Counted from the first letter of the stretch, positions 7,685-17,480 are shown. The stretch: DNA of 64,000 bases from an uncultured Eubacteriales bacterium (GCA_900545225.1 UQXZ01000001.1:1-64000), one strand, 5' to 3'. Program-made: numbers and translations. Notes: generated by a model from the sequence alone, not told the origin.

Positions 7685-7713
7685 ATTTAATACGCTTATA
7701 TGCTTATAAGTAA

Positions 7714-9495
7714 TTAATCCTCATATCTTCTTCTGCTGCTGTCTCTGTTTGAGTTACCACCAGATGATCTTCTGTTATCACGACCTTCTGAAGATCTTCT
7801 TCCGTCGCGACCGTTTGAACGTGAGTTGTTATTTCTCTTCTTTGTGTTAGAGATTTCTGTGTTAACTCTTCTGCCGTTCATCATAATTCCGTTAAGGGCA
7901 ACGAATACATCATCAACCTTAGAATTATCGATTTCGATAAATGAGAACTTCTCCATAATGTCGATATCATAGATTTCTTCATCTGTAATATTGGCATCAT
8001 TTAAAAGCTTTCTCATTGTATTAACATTAACTCTGTCTAAACGGCCAACGTTAATGAACATTCTTGTTGCATTTGGATTGCCTGATCTTGAGTTACCTCT
8101 TCTTCTGTCGCTTGAGAAGTTCTCTTCGATTTCCTTAAGTTCTCCTGTATCAGAATCTCTTGCAAGGAATGCTGCAGCAACATTGAGAATTGTATAAGCA
8201 TCATCTGTATTCTCAACGAAATCAAGAATAGCTTGCTCATATGTATCAAGCTTCTGATGGCTTAAAACATCAAGAATACCATTTAATGTCTGCTGAATAC
8301 GTACATTTGTAATTTCAGCAACATTTGGTATTGTCATAAGCTTAATCTTAGCCTTTGTATATCTCATGATTTCATGAAGTCTGTACATTTCTCTACGGCT
8401 AACAAGTGAGTATGATACACCTTCTCTGTTTGCTCTACCTGTTCTACCGATACGGTGAACATAGTATTCCATATCGTCTGGAAGATCATAGTTAAATACA
8501 ACGTCGATATCCTTAATGTCGATACCTCTTGCAGCAACGTCTGTTGCAATAAGAGTTTCAATGTTACCGTTCTTGAACTCTCTCATTACTCTGTCACGCT
8601 GAGACTGCTTCATATCACCGTGAAGACCCATAGCGTTGTAACCACGAACTGTAAGGTCATGAGCTAACTCATCAACCTTCTTCTTTGTATTGCAGAATAC
8701 CATTGAAAGCTTAAAGTCGTTAACATCGATAAGTCTTGCAAGTACATCTGTCTTGTTATCAGGAGAAACCTCAAGATAATACTGCTTTACAGATGATACT
8801 GTAACTTCACTCTTTGTTGTCTTAATCTTTACAGGATCCTTAAGATACTTCTTTGTAATATCAAGTATTTCTCTTGACATTGTAGCTGAGAAAAGAACTG
8901 TCTGTCTGTCTTCAGGTACTGACTGTAAAATCTCATCAATATCTTCTCTGAATCCCATATCAAGCATTTCATCTGCTTCATCAAGAACGAGAGTCTTAAG
9001 ATGATCTAATCTGATAGTCTTTCTTCTCATGTGGTCCATAAGACGACCAGGAGTAGCTACAATAATCTGTGGCTTTCTCTTAAGAGCAAGAATCTGTCTG
9101 TCAATGTTCTGTCCACCATATACAACAGCGATTCTTATTGACTTCTTATACTTTGTAAGACGAATAAGCTCGTTTGCAATCTGGAGTGCTAACTCTCTTG
9201 TTGGCGCAAGAATAAGAGATGTAACATTACGCTCTGATGTATCTGTGTTTTCTACAACAGGTATACCAAATGAACATGTCTTACCTGTTCCTGTAGGTGC
9301 CTGAGCAACGATATCGTTATTTGCGATCATTGCAGGGATACTCTGGCTCTGAATTGCAGTCATCTCAACGAATTCCATATCGTTAAGAGCCTTTTTAAGT
9401 TCCTTTGAAAGGTCAAGGTTTTCAAATAAATTGGCTGTTGCCTCTTCCTTTACTTCCTGAACTTCGTTATTTTCTGTATTTTCCATATTCTCCAT
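7714..9495 (-). CDS. DEAD-box RNA helicase with DbpA-like RNA-binding domain and RG/S-rich tail
   Basis: An ATP-dependent RNA helicase of the CshA/DeaD type, for ribosome assembly or RNA decay. Walker A is APTGTGKT (66-73), motif II is DEAD (172-175), motif III is SAT (203-205), and motif VI is HRIGRTGR (347-354). A DbpA-type RRM-like domain follows (about 478-549). The tail (551-593) is rich in Arg, Asn, Ser and Gly. The ATG overlaps the rpoZ stop codon as TAATG, with GAGG upstream inside rpoZ, so translation is probably coupled. The exact orthologue name (cshA, deaD, dbpA) is not safely decidable. Confidence 0.94.
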   Translation of the reverse strand: MENMENTENNEVQEVKEEATANLFENLDLSKELKKALNDMEFVEMTAIQSQSIPAMIANNDIVAQAPTGTGKTCSFGIPVVENTDTSERNVTSLILAPTRELALQIANELIRLTKYKKSIRIAVVYGGQNIDRQILALKRKPQIIVATPGRLMDHMRRKTIRLDHLKTLVLDEADEMLDMGFREDIDEILQSVPEDRQTVLFSATMSREILDITKKYLKDPVKIKTTKSEVTVSSVKQYYLEVSPDNKTDVLARLIDVNDFKLSMVFCNTKKKVDELAHDLTVRGYNAMGLHGDMKQSQRDRVMREFKNGNIETLIATDVAARGIDIKDIDVVFNYDLPDDMEYYVHRIGRTGRANREGVSYSLVSRREMYRLHEIMRYTKAKIKLMTIPNVAEITNVRIQQTLNGILDVLSHQKLDTYEQAILDFVENTDDAYTILNVAAAFLARDSDTGELKEIEENFSSDRRRGNSRSGNPNATRMFINVGRLDRVNVNTMRKLLNDANITDEEIYDIDIMEKFSFIEIDNSKVDDVFVALNGIMMNGRRVNTEISNTKKRNNNSRSNGRDGRRSSEGRDNRRSSGGNSNRDSSRRRYED

Positions 9496-9830
9496 TATTC
9501 ATCCTCATGTGAAGTTGTGAGATTAATCTTAACCTCACCCTTGTATAATTCGTCAATTGCGACACTTAATGGCTTTCTGCTGTCGCTGCCAGGAATCTTA
9601 GCTCTTCCGTTCTCAAGATTGTACTTTTCTTCAGGCTTAAGCTCTGGTGTTGCAGTTGGATCATTCTTTAACTGCTTAGCAATCTTCTCTTCGATAGATC
9701 TTGACTCAATAATTTCTCTTGCACGGTCTGCAGCAGCCATTACGATTGAGTAACGGCTTTCTATCATGTTGTCCTTATCTGCCTCAGAATTTATTTTATC
9801 CATTAATTCACTGTAAGATGGATGTAACAT
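9495..9830 (-). CDS. rpoZ: RNA polymerase omega subunit
   Basis: Helps assemble the RNA polymerase beta' subunit. The N-terminus matches the family: SYSELMDKIN, then SRYSIVMAAADRAREI with the conserved alanine/arginine-rich helix, and later KPLSVAIDELYKGEV. The 111-aa length is a little longer than usual owing to a charged linker (about 45-80). It lies 16 bp after gmk, the usual Firmicute gene order, and shares a base with the helicase start. Confidence 0.92.
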   Translation of the reverse strand: MLHPSYSELMDKINSEADKDNMIESRYSIVMAAADRAREIIESRSIEEKIAKQLKNDPTATPELKPEEKYNLENGRAKIPGSDSRKPLSVAIDELYKGEVKINLTTSHEDE

Positions 9831-9846
9831 ATGAATTCCCCTTTCA

Positions 9847-10479
9847 TTATTTACTACAAATGTCGCTTAACTCTTGTTCAATGTTATGAATTACTTCTTC
9901 CTGTCTATATACTTTAAGTCCTTCAATTTCTACTATATTATGTATTGTAGAAACACAGTCGTCAATTGTATCATTTACAACCACATAGTCATATTCTCTT
10001 ATGACTTTTGATTCCTCAGAAGCTCTCTTAATTCTGTCTGCAATAACATCTTCACTTTCAGTTCCACGCTCTCTAAGACGCTTTTCAAGCTCTTTGATGC
10101 TTGGTGGTAAAAGGAAAATGAGTAAAGCATCAGGATATAACTTCTTTACATTTAACGCACCGTCGATTTCAATTTCAAGAATGATGTTGTGACCAGCATC
10201 CATCTGGTCTTCAACATATTCTTTAGGAGTACCGTAATAATTATCCACATACTGTGTATATTCTATTAACTCCTGCTTCATAATCATTTCTTCAAAATCT
10301 TCTTTTGTCTTAAAGAAGTACTCTCTGCCGTGAACTTCACCCTCTCTTGGGTTTCTTGTTGTCGCAGAAATAGACAGACAGTAATCATTAGGATAAAGTT
10401 CAAGTAATTTTTTAATCGCAGTTCCTTTTCCTGTTCCGGAAAAGCCTGAAATTATAATGAGCAAGCCTTTTTTTATCAT
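9847..10479 (-). CDS. gmk: Guanylate kinase
   Basis: Phosphorylates GMP to GDP in nucleotide synthesis. The P-loop is GFSGTGKGT (12-20) where GPSGAGKGT/ST is common. The GMP-binding segment SATTRNPREGEVHGREYFF and the lid segment RLRERGTESEDVIADRI are present. The 210-aa length is normal. It is the first gene of an operon with rpoZ, the helicase and the deformylase homologue. Its usual upstream partner remA/ylzA is not adjacent; rqcH is divergent instead. Confidence 0.96.
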   Translation of the reverse strand: MIKKGLLIIISGFSGTGKGTAIKKLLELYPNDYCLSISATTRNPREGEVHGREYFFKTKEDFEEMIMKQELIEYTQYVDNYYGTPKEYVEDQMDAGHNIILEIEIDGALNVKKLYPDALLIFLLPPSIKELEKRLRERGTESEDVIADRIKRASEESKVIREYDYVVVNDTIDDCVSTIHNIVEIEGLKVYRQEEVIHNIEQELSDICSK

Positions 10480-10586
10480 TCTAATACCCCTATATAACTT
10501 TAAGATATATTAGTTGTTGCAATTACATATTTTTTTATTATATCATTACACTATTATATAGTCAAAAGTATAAAAACGAGGTTATT

Positions 10587-12338
10587 ATGGCATTTGATGG
10601 AATTTTTGTGTCCGGAATAAAGAGCGAACTTGAAAAGAACCTTCTTGGAGGAAGAGTCTATAAAGTTACTGAGCCGGAACGAGATGAAATAATACTAACA
10701 ATAAAAAATAACAGTTCTACATATAAATTATCAATTTCTGTAAACCCATCTTTAAGTCTCTGCATGCTTACTGATGTAAATAAGAAAAGTCCGATAAATG
10801 CTCCAACATTTGTTATGCTTCTCAGAAAGCATATTCAGAACGGAAAAATCGTATCAATTACACAGCCAAATGTAGACCGAGTAATTGATATGGAAATCGA
10901 GCATATGAATGAACTTGGAGACATGGTAAGCGTACATCTCTGTTCTGAGTTCATGGGTAAATATTCAAATATTATTCTGTGTGATAATGAATATAACATT
11001 CTTGACAGTATAAAGCGAGTACCTTCTACTGTCAGTTCAGTTCGTGAGGTTCTTCCGGGCAGAAAATATTTCATTCCTGATGGAGATAAGTTATCTCTTG
11101 ATACATTAAATAAGAACGAATTATTTGAAAGTATCCGTGATAAAAAATGTATATTGCAGAAAGCCATTTACACATCTATCACAGGTCTCTCTCCTGTTAT
11201 CGCAAATGAAATATGCAATAATGCAGGACTTCCTGCGGATTTACCTGCTACTTCAATGTCTTCAACAGAGATTGAGAAGTTATACAATGCCCTTATGAAT
11301 TTAAAGAGCCGTATAGATAATGATGAATTTACATTTGCAATATATAAGGATTCATATTCAAACAAGCCTGAATTCAGTGCCGTTCCGCTCACAAACGGAT
11401 ATTATGATTCCGTCGAATATGACAGCCCGAGTAAACTCCTTGCGGATTTTTATAACAGTAAAGCTCTGAGAAACAGAATTGCTCAAAAGTCAATTGAATA
11501 CAGAAAGCTGACTTCCAATCTTCTTGAGAGAGAAACAAAAAAACTTGCTCTTCAGGAGAAACAGCTTGAAAGCACATTAGGAAGAGATAAATACAGAATC
11601 TACGGCGAGCTTTTACAGGCATACGGCTACAATGTTGAAGAAGGTGCCACATCAATTACGGTTCCTAACTTCTATGACAATAACAACAATATTACTATTC
11701 CATTAAAGAATGATCTCTCTCCTCTTGAAAATGCAAATGCGTATTTTAAGAAGTACAACAAGCTTAAGAGAACATTCGAATCTGTTTCTGAACTTGTGGA
11801 AGAAACAAAGAATGAAATTGATGCTTTAAGATCCATCTTCAATTCACTTGAGATTTCAGAAAATGAAGAAGATTTAAGTGAAATCAGAGAAGAACTCCAC
11901 TCTTTAGGATATATTAAGAAGAACAGCAAGGAAAAGCTCAGCAAAACTCCAAAGCCTATGCACTACATTTCATCTAATGGATTTGATATTTTTGTTGGTA
12001 AAAATAACTATCAGAATGAATATGTTACATTTAAGCTTGCTGAAGCAAATGACTGGTGGTTCCACGCAAAGGATATGCCGGGTTCACATGTAATCGTAAA
12101 GACAAATGATAAAGAACTTCCTGACAGAACATTTGAAGAGGCCGCTGCCCTTGCCGCCTACTACTCCGCTGCCGGCAACGCCAAATCAGATGAACAGGCA
12201 AAAATAGAAGTTGATTATGTAAGGCGCAAAGAATTAAAGAAGCCTCCGAAAGCCAATCCCGGATTGGTCATTTACCACACGAATTACTCTCTCATCGCCA
12301 ATACCGATATTTCAGCTCTTAAAAAAGCAGATGAATAA
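10587..12338 (+). CDS. rqcH: Ribosome quality-control factor RqcH (NFACT family, FbpA-like)
   Basis: Binds stalled 50S subunits and recruits tRNA-Ala to add C-terminal alanine tails that mark nascent chains for ClpXP. The 583-aa protein has the NFACT-N domain (about 1-220), a coiled-coil middle (about 290-440) and the NFACT-R domain (about 460-570, with ANDWWFHAKDMPGSHVIVK). Asp97-Arg98 in NVDRVID coincide with the DR pair needed for function in B. subtilis RqcH. The older name is fibronectin-binding protein FbpA. The start is supported by GAGG. It is followed by an unusual structured region (12346-12438). Confidence 0.93.
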   Translation: MAFDGIFVSGIKSELEKNLLGGRVYKVTEPERDEIILTIKNNSSTYKLSISVNPSLSLCMLTDVNKKSPINAPTFVMLLRKHIQNGKIVSITQPNVDRVIDMEIEHMNELGDMVSVHLCSEFMGKYSNIILCDNEYNILDSIKRVPSTVSSVREVLPGRKYFIPDGDKLSLDTLNKNELFESIRDKKCILQKAIYTSITGLSPVIANEICNNAGLPADLPATSMSSTEIEKLYNALMNLKSRIDNDEFTFAIYKDSYSNKPEFSAVPLTNGYYDSVEYDSPSKLLADFYNSKALRNRIAQKSIEYRKLTSNLLERETKKLALQEKQLESTLGRDKYRIYGELLQAYGYNVEEGATSITVPNFYDNNNNITIPLKNDLSPLENANAYFKKYNKLKRTFESVSELVEETKNEIDALRSIFNSLEISENEEDLSEIREELHSLGYIKKNSKEKLSKTPKPMHYISSNGFDIFVGKNNYQNEYVTFKLAEANDWWFHAKDMPGSHVIVKTNDKELPDRTFEEAAALAAYYSAAGNAKSDEQAKIEVDYVRRKELKKPPKANPGLVIYHTNYSLIANTDISALKKADE

Positions 12339-12345
12339 TTAAATA

Positions 12346-12438
12346 AAACCGGTACGCAGCAGGCGGACAATAATATATTGCTTTTACATGATAATCCGAA
12401 AAGCAATATGTAGGATGCTGACTGTCACATACCGGTTT
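12346..12438. ncRNA. Long nested hairpin between convergent genes, possible structured RNA or bidirectional terminator
   Basis: Outer arms AAACCGGTA (12346-12354) and TACCGGTTT (12430-12438) enclose CAGCA/TGCTG (12357-12361/12416-12420) and an 11-bp arm ATATTGCTTTT/AAAAGCAATAT (12375-12385/12399-12409). Three concentric perfect stems in 93 nt are unlikely by chance. Read on the minus strand it ends in TTTTATTT, so it may terminate the monooxygenase gene; on the plus strand there is no T-run. No known riboswitch class is recognised. Confidence 0.45.
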
Positions 12439-12480
12439 CTCCATCACCGTTTACCTGTTAATTTAAAGTAAATGTAAAAA

Positions 12481-12768
12481 TTACAATACTTCTTTGTAAA
12501 TCTTTATTACAGGTTTCTCTGCAAGAAGAGCTCCGATTTCGGGAAGTATTCTTGTGAAATGTTCCGAATTATTATGAGATTCAATGGCGTCCTTATCCTT
12601 CCACTCCTCTACAAATGTGAACTGATTATTATCCTTTATATTCTCATGAAGATGATATGAGATATTACCCTCTTCCTTTCTTGTACACTCAACTATTTCC
12701 TTTGCAAGCCCCATAAACTTTTCTGCCGAATCTTCTTTAACTTTAAAATCCGCAATAATCTTAATCAT
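12481..12768 (-). CDS. Antibiotic biosynthesis monooxygenase (ABM) domain protein, YgiN-like
   Basis: A 95-aa ferredoxin-like-fold protein of the ABM family (putative quinol monooxygenase). Typical elements are MIKIIADFKVKEDSAEKF, GNISYHLHENI, FTFVEEWKDKDAIESHNNSEHF and a C-terminal strand. The start is the ATG with GGAGG 6 nt upstream; longer readings of the frame run back into the upstream terminator and are rejected. Substrate and partner are unknown. It is separated by a terminator from the ABC permease upstream, so it is probably its own unit. Confidence 0.82.
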   Translation of the reverse strand: MIKIIADFKVKEDSAEKFMGLAKEIVECTRKEEGNISYHLHENIKDNNQFTFVEEWKDKDAIESHNNSEHFTRILPEIGALLAEKPVIKIYKEVL

Positions 12769-12854
12769 GATAACCTCCGTATGTTCAATAATTTCCTGAA
12801 TATAATGACTACAATCTAACATAACGGCGCAAACCGCACAATTGCCATATATGT

Positions 12855-12895
12855 AAAAATGACATGTAAAACAGTTATTTTTACATGTCATTTTT
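12855..12895 (-). terminator. Intrinsic terminator of the Bce-type operon
   Basis: A 17-bp perfect stem with A/T tails (TGACATGTAAAA core at 12860-12871 and its mirror at 12879-12890), 7-nt loop, five T on the minus strand. It lies just after the permease stop codon. Confidence 0.9.
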
Positions 12896-12899
12896 ATTT

Positions 12900-14966
12900 T
12901 TATTTTTCTTTTATCATATTCCTGCAACTGAAATATGTTATTACAAAATAACCGCCGTAAATTGCCAGAATAAATGCTATCGCTCCGAATAGTGATGCAA
13001 AATTCAAAACCGAATTCAGCGTTGCCATTTGCAAAATATTATCTATGAACATAAGTCCCACTATCGAATGAATGACTCCAAGTATCAGAGGCAGTATGAA
13101 AAATGAAATCATTTGCGAAAACAGACCTTTATTTAATTCTCTTTTGCTTACTCCGAGTTTTCTTAAGATTGCATATCTTTCCCTGTTATCACTCGTCTCC
13201 GATAACTCCTTAATGGAAAGTATTGCACTTCCGGTTATTAAGAAAATGATTCCGATATATACACCGACAAATAATATTATGGCATTAAGGCCGACAGCCG
13301 ATGAATGTATCCTGATTTTGCTGTTTATACTAAAAGCAGAGTTACCGTTGATTAATTCACTCCTATTGGATTTATACAAATCATATATCATTTTTTCAAC
13401 GGCATTTTTCCCTGCTTTATCATTTGCATTATAATTTGCCGTTAAATATTCTATTGAGCTGTCTGCATATTTAACAACATTGTCGGGAACTATTATAATT
13501 CCGAAGTTATCCTTTGACTCTGACATATTAACAAACCCGTCGACACAATTTGCATATTTAGGTTTTAATACATTATTTCCTAATATAATTGTCTTTCCGG
13601 ATTCCAGAGACTTATTCCTTATCTTGGTTACCATATCATAATTGGCCGCAATAATATATTCATTGTCGCCTAATGTATATGTCTCGTTTCCGAACGCTTC
13701 GGCTACCTTATTATAATCGCTTATTGACATTACTTCTTCCCGTAAATAATAATCCCTGTAATTCGGATCAGCGTTTGTTGTATTAAATGTGACATCATTG
13801 AATGTGTATATATTATATTCAACCACATCTTTTAAATATTTATCCATATCAAATCCATAGGATTTAAGAGTATCTTCTATTGATGTGTTTTCCTTTGCAT
13901 TGTCCGACTCAGTTACATTATTATTTTCTGTGGAATCGGATATGTAATTGCTGTCATCCGTAAATGATTTCTTCATAATCTGCACATCTACGGGGGTAAG
14001 TTTATCCATGTCTTTATTAATTGAATTAATAACCGTAAGTCCGGATGTAAGTATTGTCATCGTCAGGAATAACATTATACATATAATGGTCATTACAAAT
14101 ATATTTGTATTTATTTTGCTGCTGACCTGTCTGACTACAAACGAATTAATCCCCCTATAATAAAAACCTTTAAAAGATTGGCATAATCTGAGTAGTAATC
14201 CTGAAGCAGACCAGAATATAAAAAATGTCGAAACGCAAAGAATTGTTAACGGTATCCAAATTTCCGTAAATACTAATGATTGAAAATTGACCGTAACCAT
14301 CATATAAGCATAAATCAAAGCTGCAACGGATATTCCGAATACTGTAATACAAAGTATGGGATTTTTCAGTTTAACTTTCTCCGATTTCTTATTTGAATTA
14401 ATCAGATCAATTATCTTTTTCACATTAACGCTTATAACGTTAAATAATATAACTACGGCATATATTATTACAAAATATATTAATGTTTTTATAAATGAGC
14501 TCTCAGAAAAAACAAATGCAAATTTAGTCATATCCGCCTCAAACATATTGGCTATTATAAGGCTGATGCCCTGACTTGCGGCTATTCCCACTCCGAGTCC
14601 CACTCCTAATGATATGACGCCTATAAAAAGAGTTTCGATTGATAATATGGCTGAAACACTTCGTTTACTCATTCCGAGAATTAAATACGTACCGAATTCC
14701 CTGTTTCTTCTCTTCATTAAGTAACGGCTTGCATATATTATTAAGAATCCCAGCACTATTGAAATGAATATGCTCAGGTTCCCCATTACGGTAACCATTA
14801 ATTTGACAGCCTGTCTCGAGCTGTCGTTCATTTCAAGAATGGCCGCCTGAGAATCCATGGCATTAAATACATAAAAACAGGCGATTCCTATAACAAGAGT
14901 AAAGAAATAGATTGCATAATCTTTAATGCTTCTTCTGATGTTTTTAAATGCGATTTTAAAGAGCAT
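12900..14966 (-). CDS. Bce-type ABC transporter permease (FtsX domains, large extracellular loop)
   Basis: Membrane part of a peptide-sensing and detoxifying ABC transporter of the BceAB type. It has about ten hydrophobic segments, an N-terminal FtsX-like domain (about 50-200), a large hydrophilic extracellular domain (about 330-580) and a C-terminal FtsX-like domain (about 590-689). Such permeases protect against cell-wall-active peptides and signal to an adjacent histidine kinase. The gene overlaps the end of the ATPase gene, with GGAGGTGA inside that gene. A GTG directly before the ATG is an alternative start. A strong terminator follows. Confidence 0.88.
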   Translation of the reverse strand: MLFKIAFKNIRRSIKDYAIYFFTLVIGIACFYVFNAMDSQAAILEMNDSSRQAVKLMVTVMGNLSIFISIVLGFLIIYASRYLMKRRNREFGTYLILGMSKRSVSAILSIETLFIGVISLGVGLGVGIAASQGISLIIANMFEADMTKFAFVFSESSFIKTLIYFVIIYAVVILFNVISVNVKKIIDLINSNKKSEKVKLKNPILCITVFGISVAALIYAYMMVTVNFQSLVFTEIWIPLTILCVSTFFIFWSASGLLLRLCQSFKGFYYRGINSFVVRQVSSKINTNIFVMTIICIMLFLTMTILTSGLTVINSINKDMDKLTPVDVQIMKKSFTDDSNYISDSTENNNVTESDNAKENTSIEDTLKSYGFDMDKYLKDVVEYNIYTFNDVTFNTTNADPNYRDYYLREEVMSISDYNKVAEAFGNETYTLGDNEYIIAANYDMVTKIRNKSLESGKTIILGNNVLKPKYANCVDGFVNMSESKDNFGIIIVPDNVVKYADSSIEYLTANYNANDKAGKNAVEKMIYDLYKSNRSELINGNSAFSINSKIRIHSSAVGLNAIILFVGVYIGIIFLITGSAILSIKELSETSDNRERYAILRKLGVSKRELNKGLFSQMISFFILPLILGVIHSIVGLMFIDNILQMATLNSVLNFASLFGAIAFILAIYGGYFVITYFSCRNMIKEK

Positions 14967-15723
14967 CACTTAAATCACCTCCAAGTAATGAAATCACATC
15001 GATAATCTCATCAAAAAATTCTTTTCTGCTTTTATTTCCTCTTATTATTTCATTGAATATTTTTCCGTCCTTGATAAATATTACTCTTGACGCATAACTG
15101 GCGCTGAATGTATCGTGAGTTACCATTAGTATAGTCGCCGAAATATCATTGTTTAAATATTGCAGTCTTTCAAGAAGCATTTTACTTGATTTTGAATCAA
15201 GCGCTCCTGTCGGCTCATCCGCAAGTATGAGTTTAGGATTTGTTATAATCGCCCTTGTGGCAGAAACCCTTTGCCTCTGTCCTCCGCTCATTTGATACGG
15301 ATATTTGTTAAGAATTTCTTCTATCCCGAGTTTAACCGACATTTCACGTATTCTTCTGTCAATCTCTTTGTAATTTACCTTTTGTATTGAAAGAGCAAGT
15401 GCGATATTTTCATATGCCGTAAGTGTATCCAAAAGGTTAAAGTCCTGAAATATAAATCCCAGTTTATCCCTTCTGAATGCAGCCAGCTGTTTATCGTTTA
15501 ACTCCGTAATATCATTGCCTTCAACATAGATATGACCGGCGGAAACCCTGTCGATAGTCGCAATACAGTTGAGAAGAGTTGTTTTTCCTGAACCGCTCGC
15601 TCCCATTATTGCAACAAATTCCCCCTCATTTACATCGAATGATATATTGTCTATCGCTTTAGTAAGATTGGTTCTGTTTCCATAATATTTTTCTATATTT
15701 CTTATCCTTAAAATATTATTCAT
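14956..15723 (-). CDS. Bce-type ABC transporter ATPase
   Basis: ATP-hydrolysing subunit of the peptide-resistance transporter (MacB/LolD-like family). Walker A GASGSGKTT (41-49), signature MSGGQ (145-149) and Walker B LILADEP (165-171) are complete. The start is the second ATG, 7 nt after GGAGG; the ATG two codons earlier lies too close to that site. The 255-aa length is usual. It overlaps the permease gene downstream and follows the sensor kinase gene after about 80 bp. Confidence 0.92.
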   Translation of the reverse strand: MNNILRIRNIEKYYGNRTNLTKAIDNISFDVNEGEFVAIMGASGSGKTTLLNCIATIDRVSAGHIYVEGNDITELNDKQLAAFRRDKLGFIFQDFNLLDTLTAYENIALALSIQKVNYKEIDRRIREMSVKLGIEEILNKYPYQMSGGQRQRVSATRAIITNPKLILADEPTGALDSKSSKMLLERLQYLNNDISATILMVTHDTFSASYASRVIFIKDGKIFNEIIRGNKSRKEFFDEIIDVISLLGGDLSDAL

Positions 15724-15804
15724 ATTCATCCCTCCGTGTACCTTTCTTACTCAGCATTATATATACAATAATATTTCATGTCGTTTTTCTAACATTAATA
15801 AACA

Positions 15805-16821
15805 TTACATTTTTGTAATGTTATAATATTCATTATCTGCAAATGTAATCGTCAGGCAGGTATATTCTCCCTTCTTTGATTGTATATCCACGGTATGTCC
15901 CAGTCTGTCGCAAAGTTTTTTTACTATATACAGCCCCATACCGGTTGACTTGCCTATATGTCTGCCGTTTTTTCCCGTAAATGATTTTTCGAAGACCCGG
16001 CTTAAATCACAGTCATCTATGCCGATTCCGTTATCTTCTATATTTAAGCGTGTTATATTTCCGCTTTTTTCCGAATAAATTTTTATTGACGCACCGTTTT
16101 CTCTTTTATATTTTATACTGTTGTTTAATACCTGATTAATAATAAACTCAAGCCATTTACCGTCAGTAAGCACCATATTCTCTTTTATATCTGCTTCAAG
16201 TTCAATATTATTCTCAAGAATCAAATCTTTATTCTTTAAAGCCACATTTCCGATAACCTTATTCAAATCCGTATACTTAATTATAAAATCCTTTTCCGCA
16301 TATTCCGAACGTACATAATATAATATCTGCTCTAAAAAATTGTCTATTCTGTTTAACTGCACCGTATATTTTTTATTTTCATTATTTGAATTATGGTTAA
16401 TAAGCATAAGCGAGGCCAACGGGATTTTTACTTCATGTATCCACATTTCAACGTACTCCTTAAAGTTATCAATACTCTCTTTATATTTCCGTATATTCTC
16501 CGCCATTGACTTATCCGTGATGTATAAAATGTCGGTAAAGAGTTCGCTCTCATAGAACGACTCGGGAGTAACAACTTCAGTTATGAGGTATTTTTTATCT
16601 AATTCTTCCAATTTATGAATTATATTATTGTAGAATCTTCTTTTCCTTACAAAATCAATAAAAAGCAATACTGTTCCCGCAGCGGATAACAAAACAATTA
16701 CTGCGGTTATTAATTCATTATTCACCTTGAAAGCGTTGAGTAACATTACAATAAGCACCGATAATGTAACGTATACAATAATATGTATTATTTTATCCCA
16801 CAAATATTTACCTAATTTCAT
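15805..16821 (-). CDS. Intramembrane-sensing histidine kinase (BceS-like)
   Basis: Sensor kinase of the Bce-type system. It has two N-terminal transmembrane helices (about 11-31 and 37-57) joined by a loop of only a few residues, so it lacks a sensory domain, as expected for kinases that sense through an ABC permease. The phospho-acceptor is His129 (MWIHEVKIP). The ATPase domain has the N box (NQVLNNSIKYK), G1 (DNGIGID) and G2 (GKSTGMGLYIV). 338 aa. Its ATG overlaps the regulator's TGA stop (ATGA), a sign of translational coupling. Confidence 0.91.
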   Translation of the reverse strand: MKLGKYLWDKIIHIIVYVTLSVLIVMLLNAFKVNNELITAVIVLLSAAGTVLLFIDFVRKRRFYNNIIHKLEELDKKYLITEVVTPESFYESELFTDILYITDKSMAENIRKYKESIDNFKEYVEMWIHEVKIPLASLMLINHNSNNENKKYTVQLNRIDNFLEQILYYVRSEYAEKDFIIKYTDLNKVIGNVALKNKDLILENNIELEADIKENMVLTDGKWLEFIINQVLNNSIKYKRENGASIKIYSEKSGNITRLNIEDNGIGIDDCDLSRVFEKSFTGKNGRHIGKSTGMGLYIVKKLCDRLGHTVDIQSKKGEYTCLTITFADNEYYNITKM

Positions 16822-17480
16822 ACCAAAATATATCCCTGTCCTTTTCTTGTTTCTATTACGTCTTCATATCCAAGTTCCGACAATTTGCTTCTTATTCTTG
16901 AAACATTTACCGTAAGTGCATTTTCATTGATATATTCCGCATTGTTCCACAATATTGTCATTAAACTGTCTCTCGAAACTATATGTCCCCGGTTGTTAAA
17001 TAAATGCTGCAAAATCAGCATTTCGTTTTTTGTCAGACTTATTTCTGATTTTTCCGTTTTTATTGTTCCCTTGCATATATCCAATGACAAATTACCGTAT
17101 GTCAATATGTCGTAATTCTTGTTTACTCTCTTTAATACAGCCGATATCCTGAGCTTTAATATTGTAGGATTATAAGGTTTGGTAACATAATCATCGGCCC
17201 CGTAACTCATACATAAAACTTCATTTATTTCATCACTGTTGCTGGTAACTATAATAACCGGTATATCCGATACCTTTCTTAAATTTTGCAATAACTGATC
17301 TCCGCTTAAACACGGAATATTAATATCCAGAAGTATAAGATCCGGATTGTACTCCGATATTTTATCCAATGAGTTTTCAAAATCACATAATATTTCTGCC
17401 GTATATCCGCTTAATTCCAATAAAGTTGCCAGTTCTTTGCTTACGACTTTATCGTCTTCAATTATCATTATTTTACTCAT
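16818..17480 (-). CDS. OmpR-family response regulator (BceR-like)
   Basis: DNA-binding partner of the adjacent kinase. The receiver domain (1-115) has the acidic pair Asp9/Asp10, the phospho-acceptor Asp52 (LILLDINIP) and Lys101 (VTKPY). The winged-helix output domain (about 125-220) ends in SKLSELGYEDVIETRKGQGY. It is first in the operon regulator-kinase-ATPase-permease. The start is supported by AGGTGG. By analogy it should activate its own transporter genes when antimicrobial peptides are present (inference). Confidence 0.93.
   Translation of the reverse strand: MSKIMIIEDDKVVSKELATLLELSGYTAEILCDFENSLDKISEYNPDLILLDINIPCLSGDQLLQNLRKVSDIPVIIVTSNSDEINEVLCMSYGADDYVTKPYNPTILKLRISAVLKRVNKNYDILTYGNLSLDICKGTIKTEKSEISLTKNEMLILQHLFNNRGHIVSRDSLMTILWNNAEYINENALTVNVSRIRSKLSELGYEDVIETRKGQGYILV

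Noticed and set aside
12769..12927. N-terminal extension of the ABM-domain protein
   Set aside because: The extension runs through the upstream operon terminator, and the internal ATG has a perfect GGAGG site.
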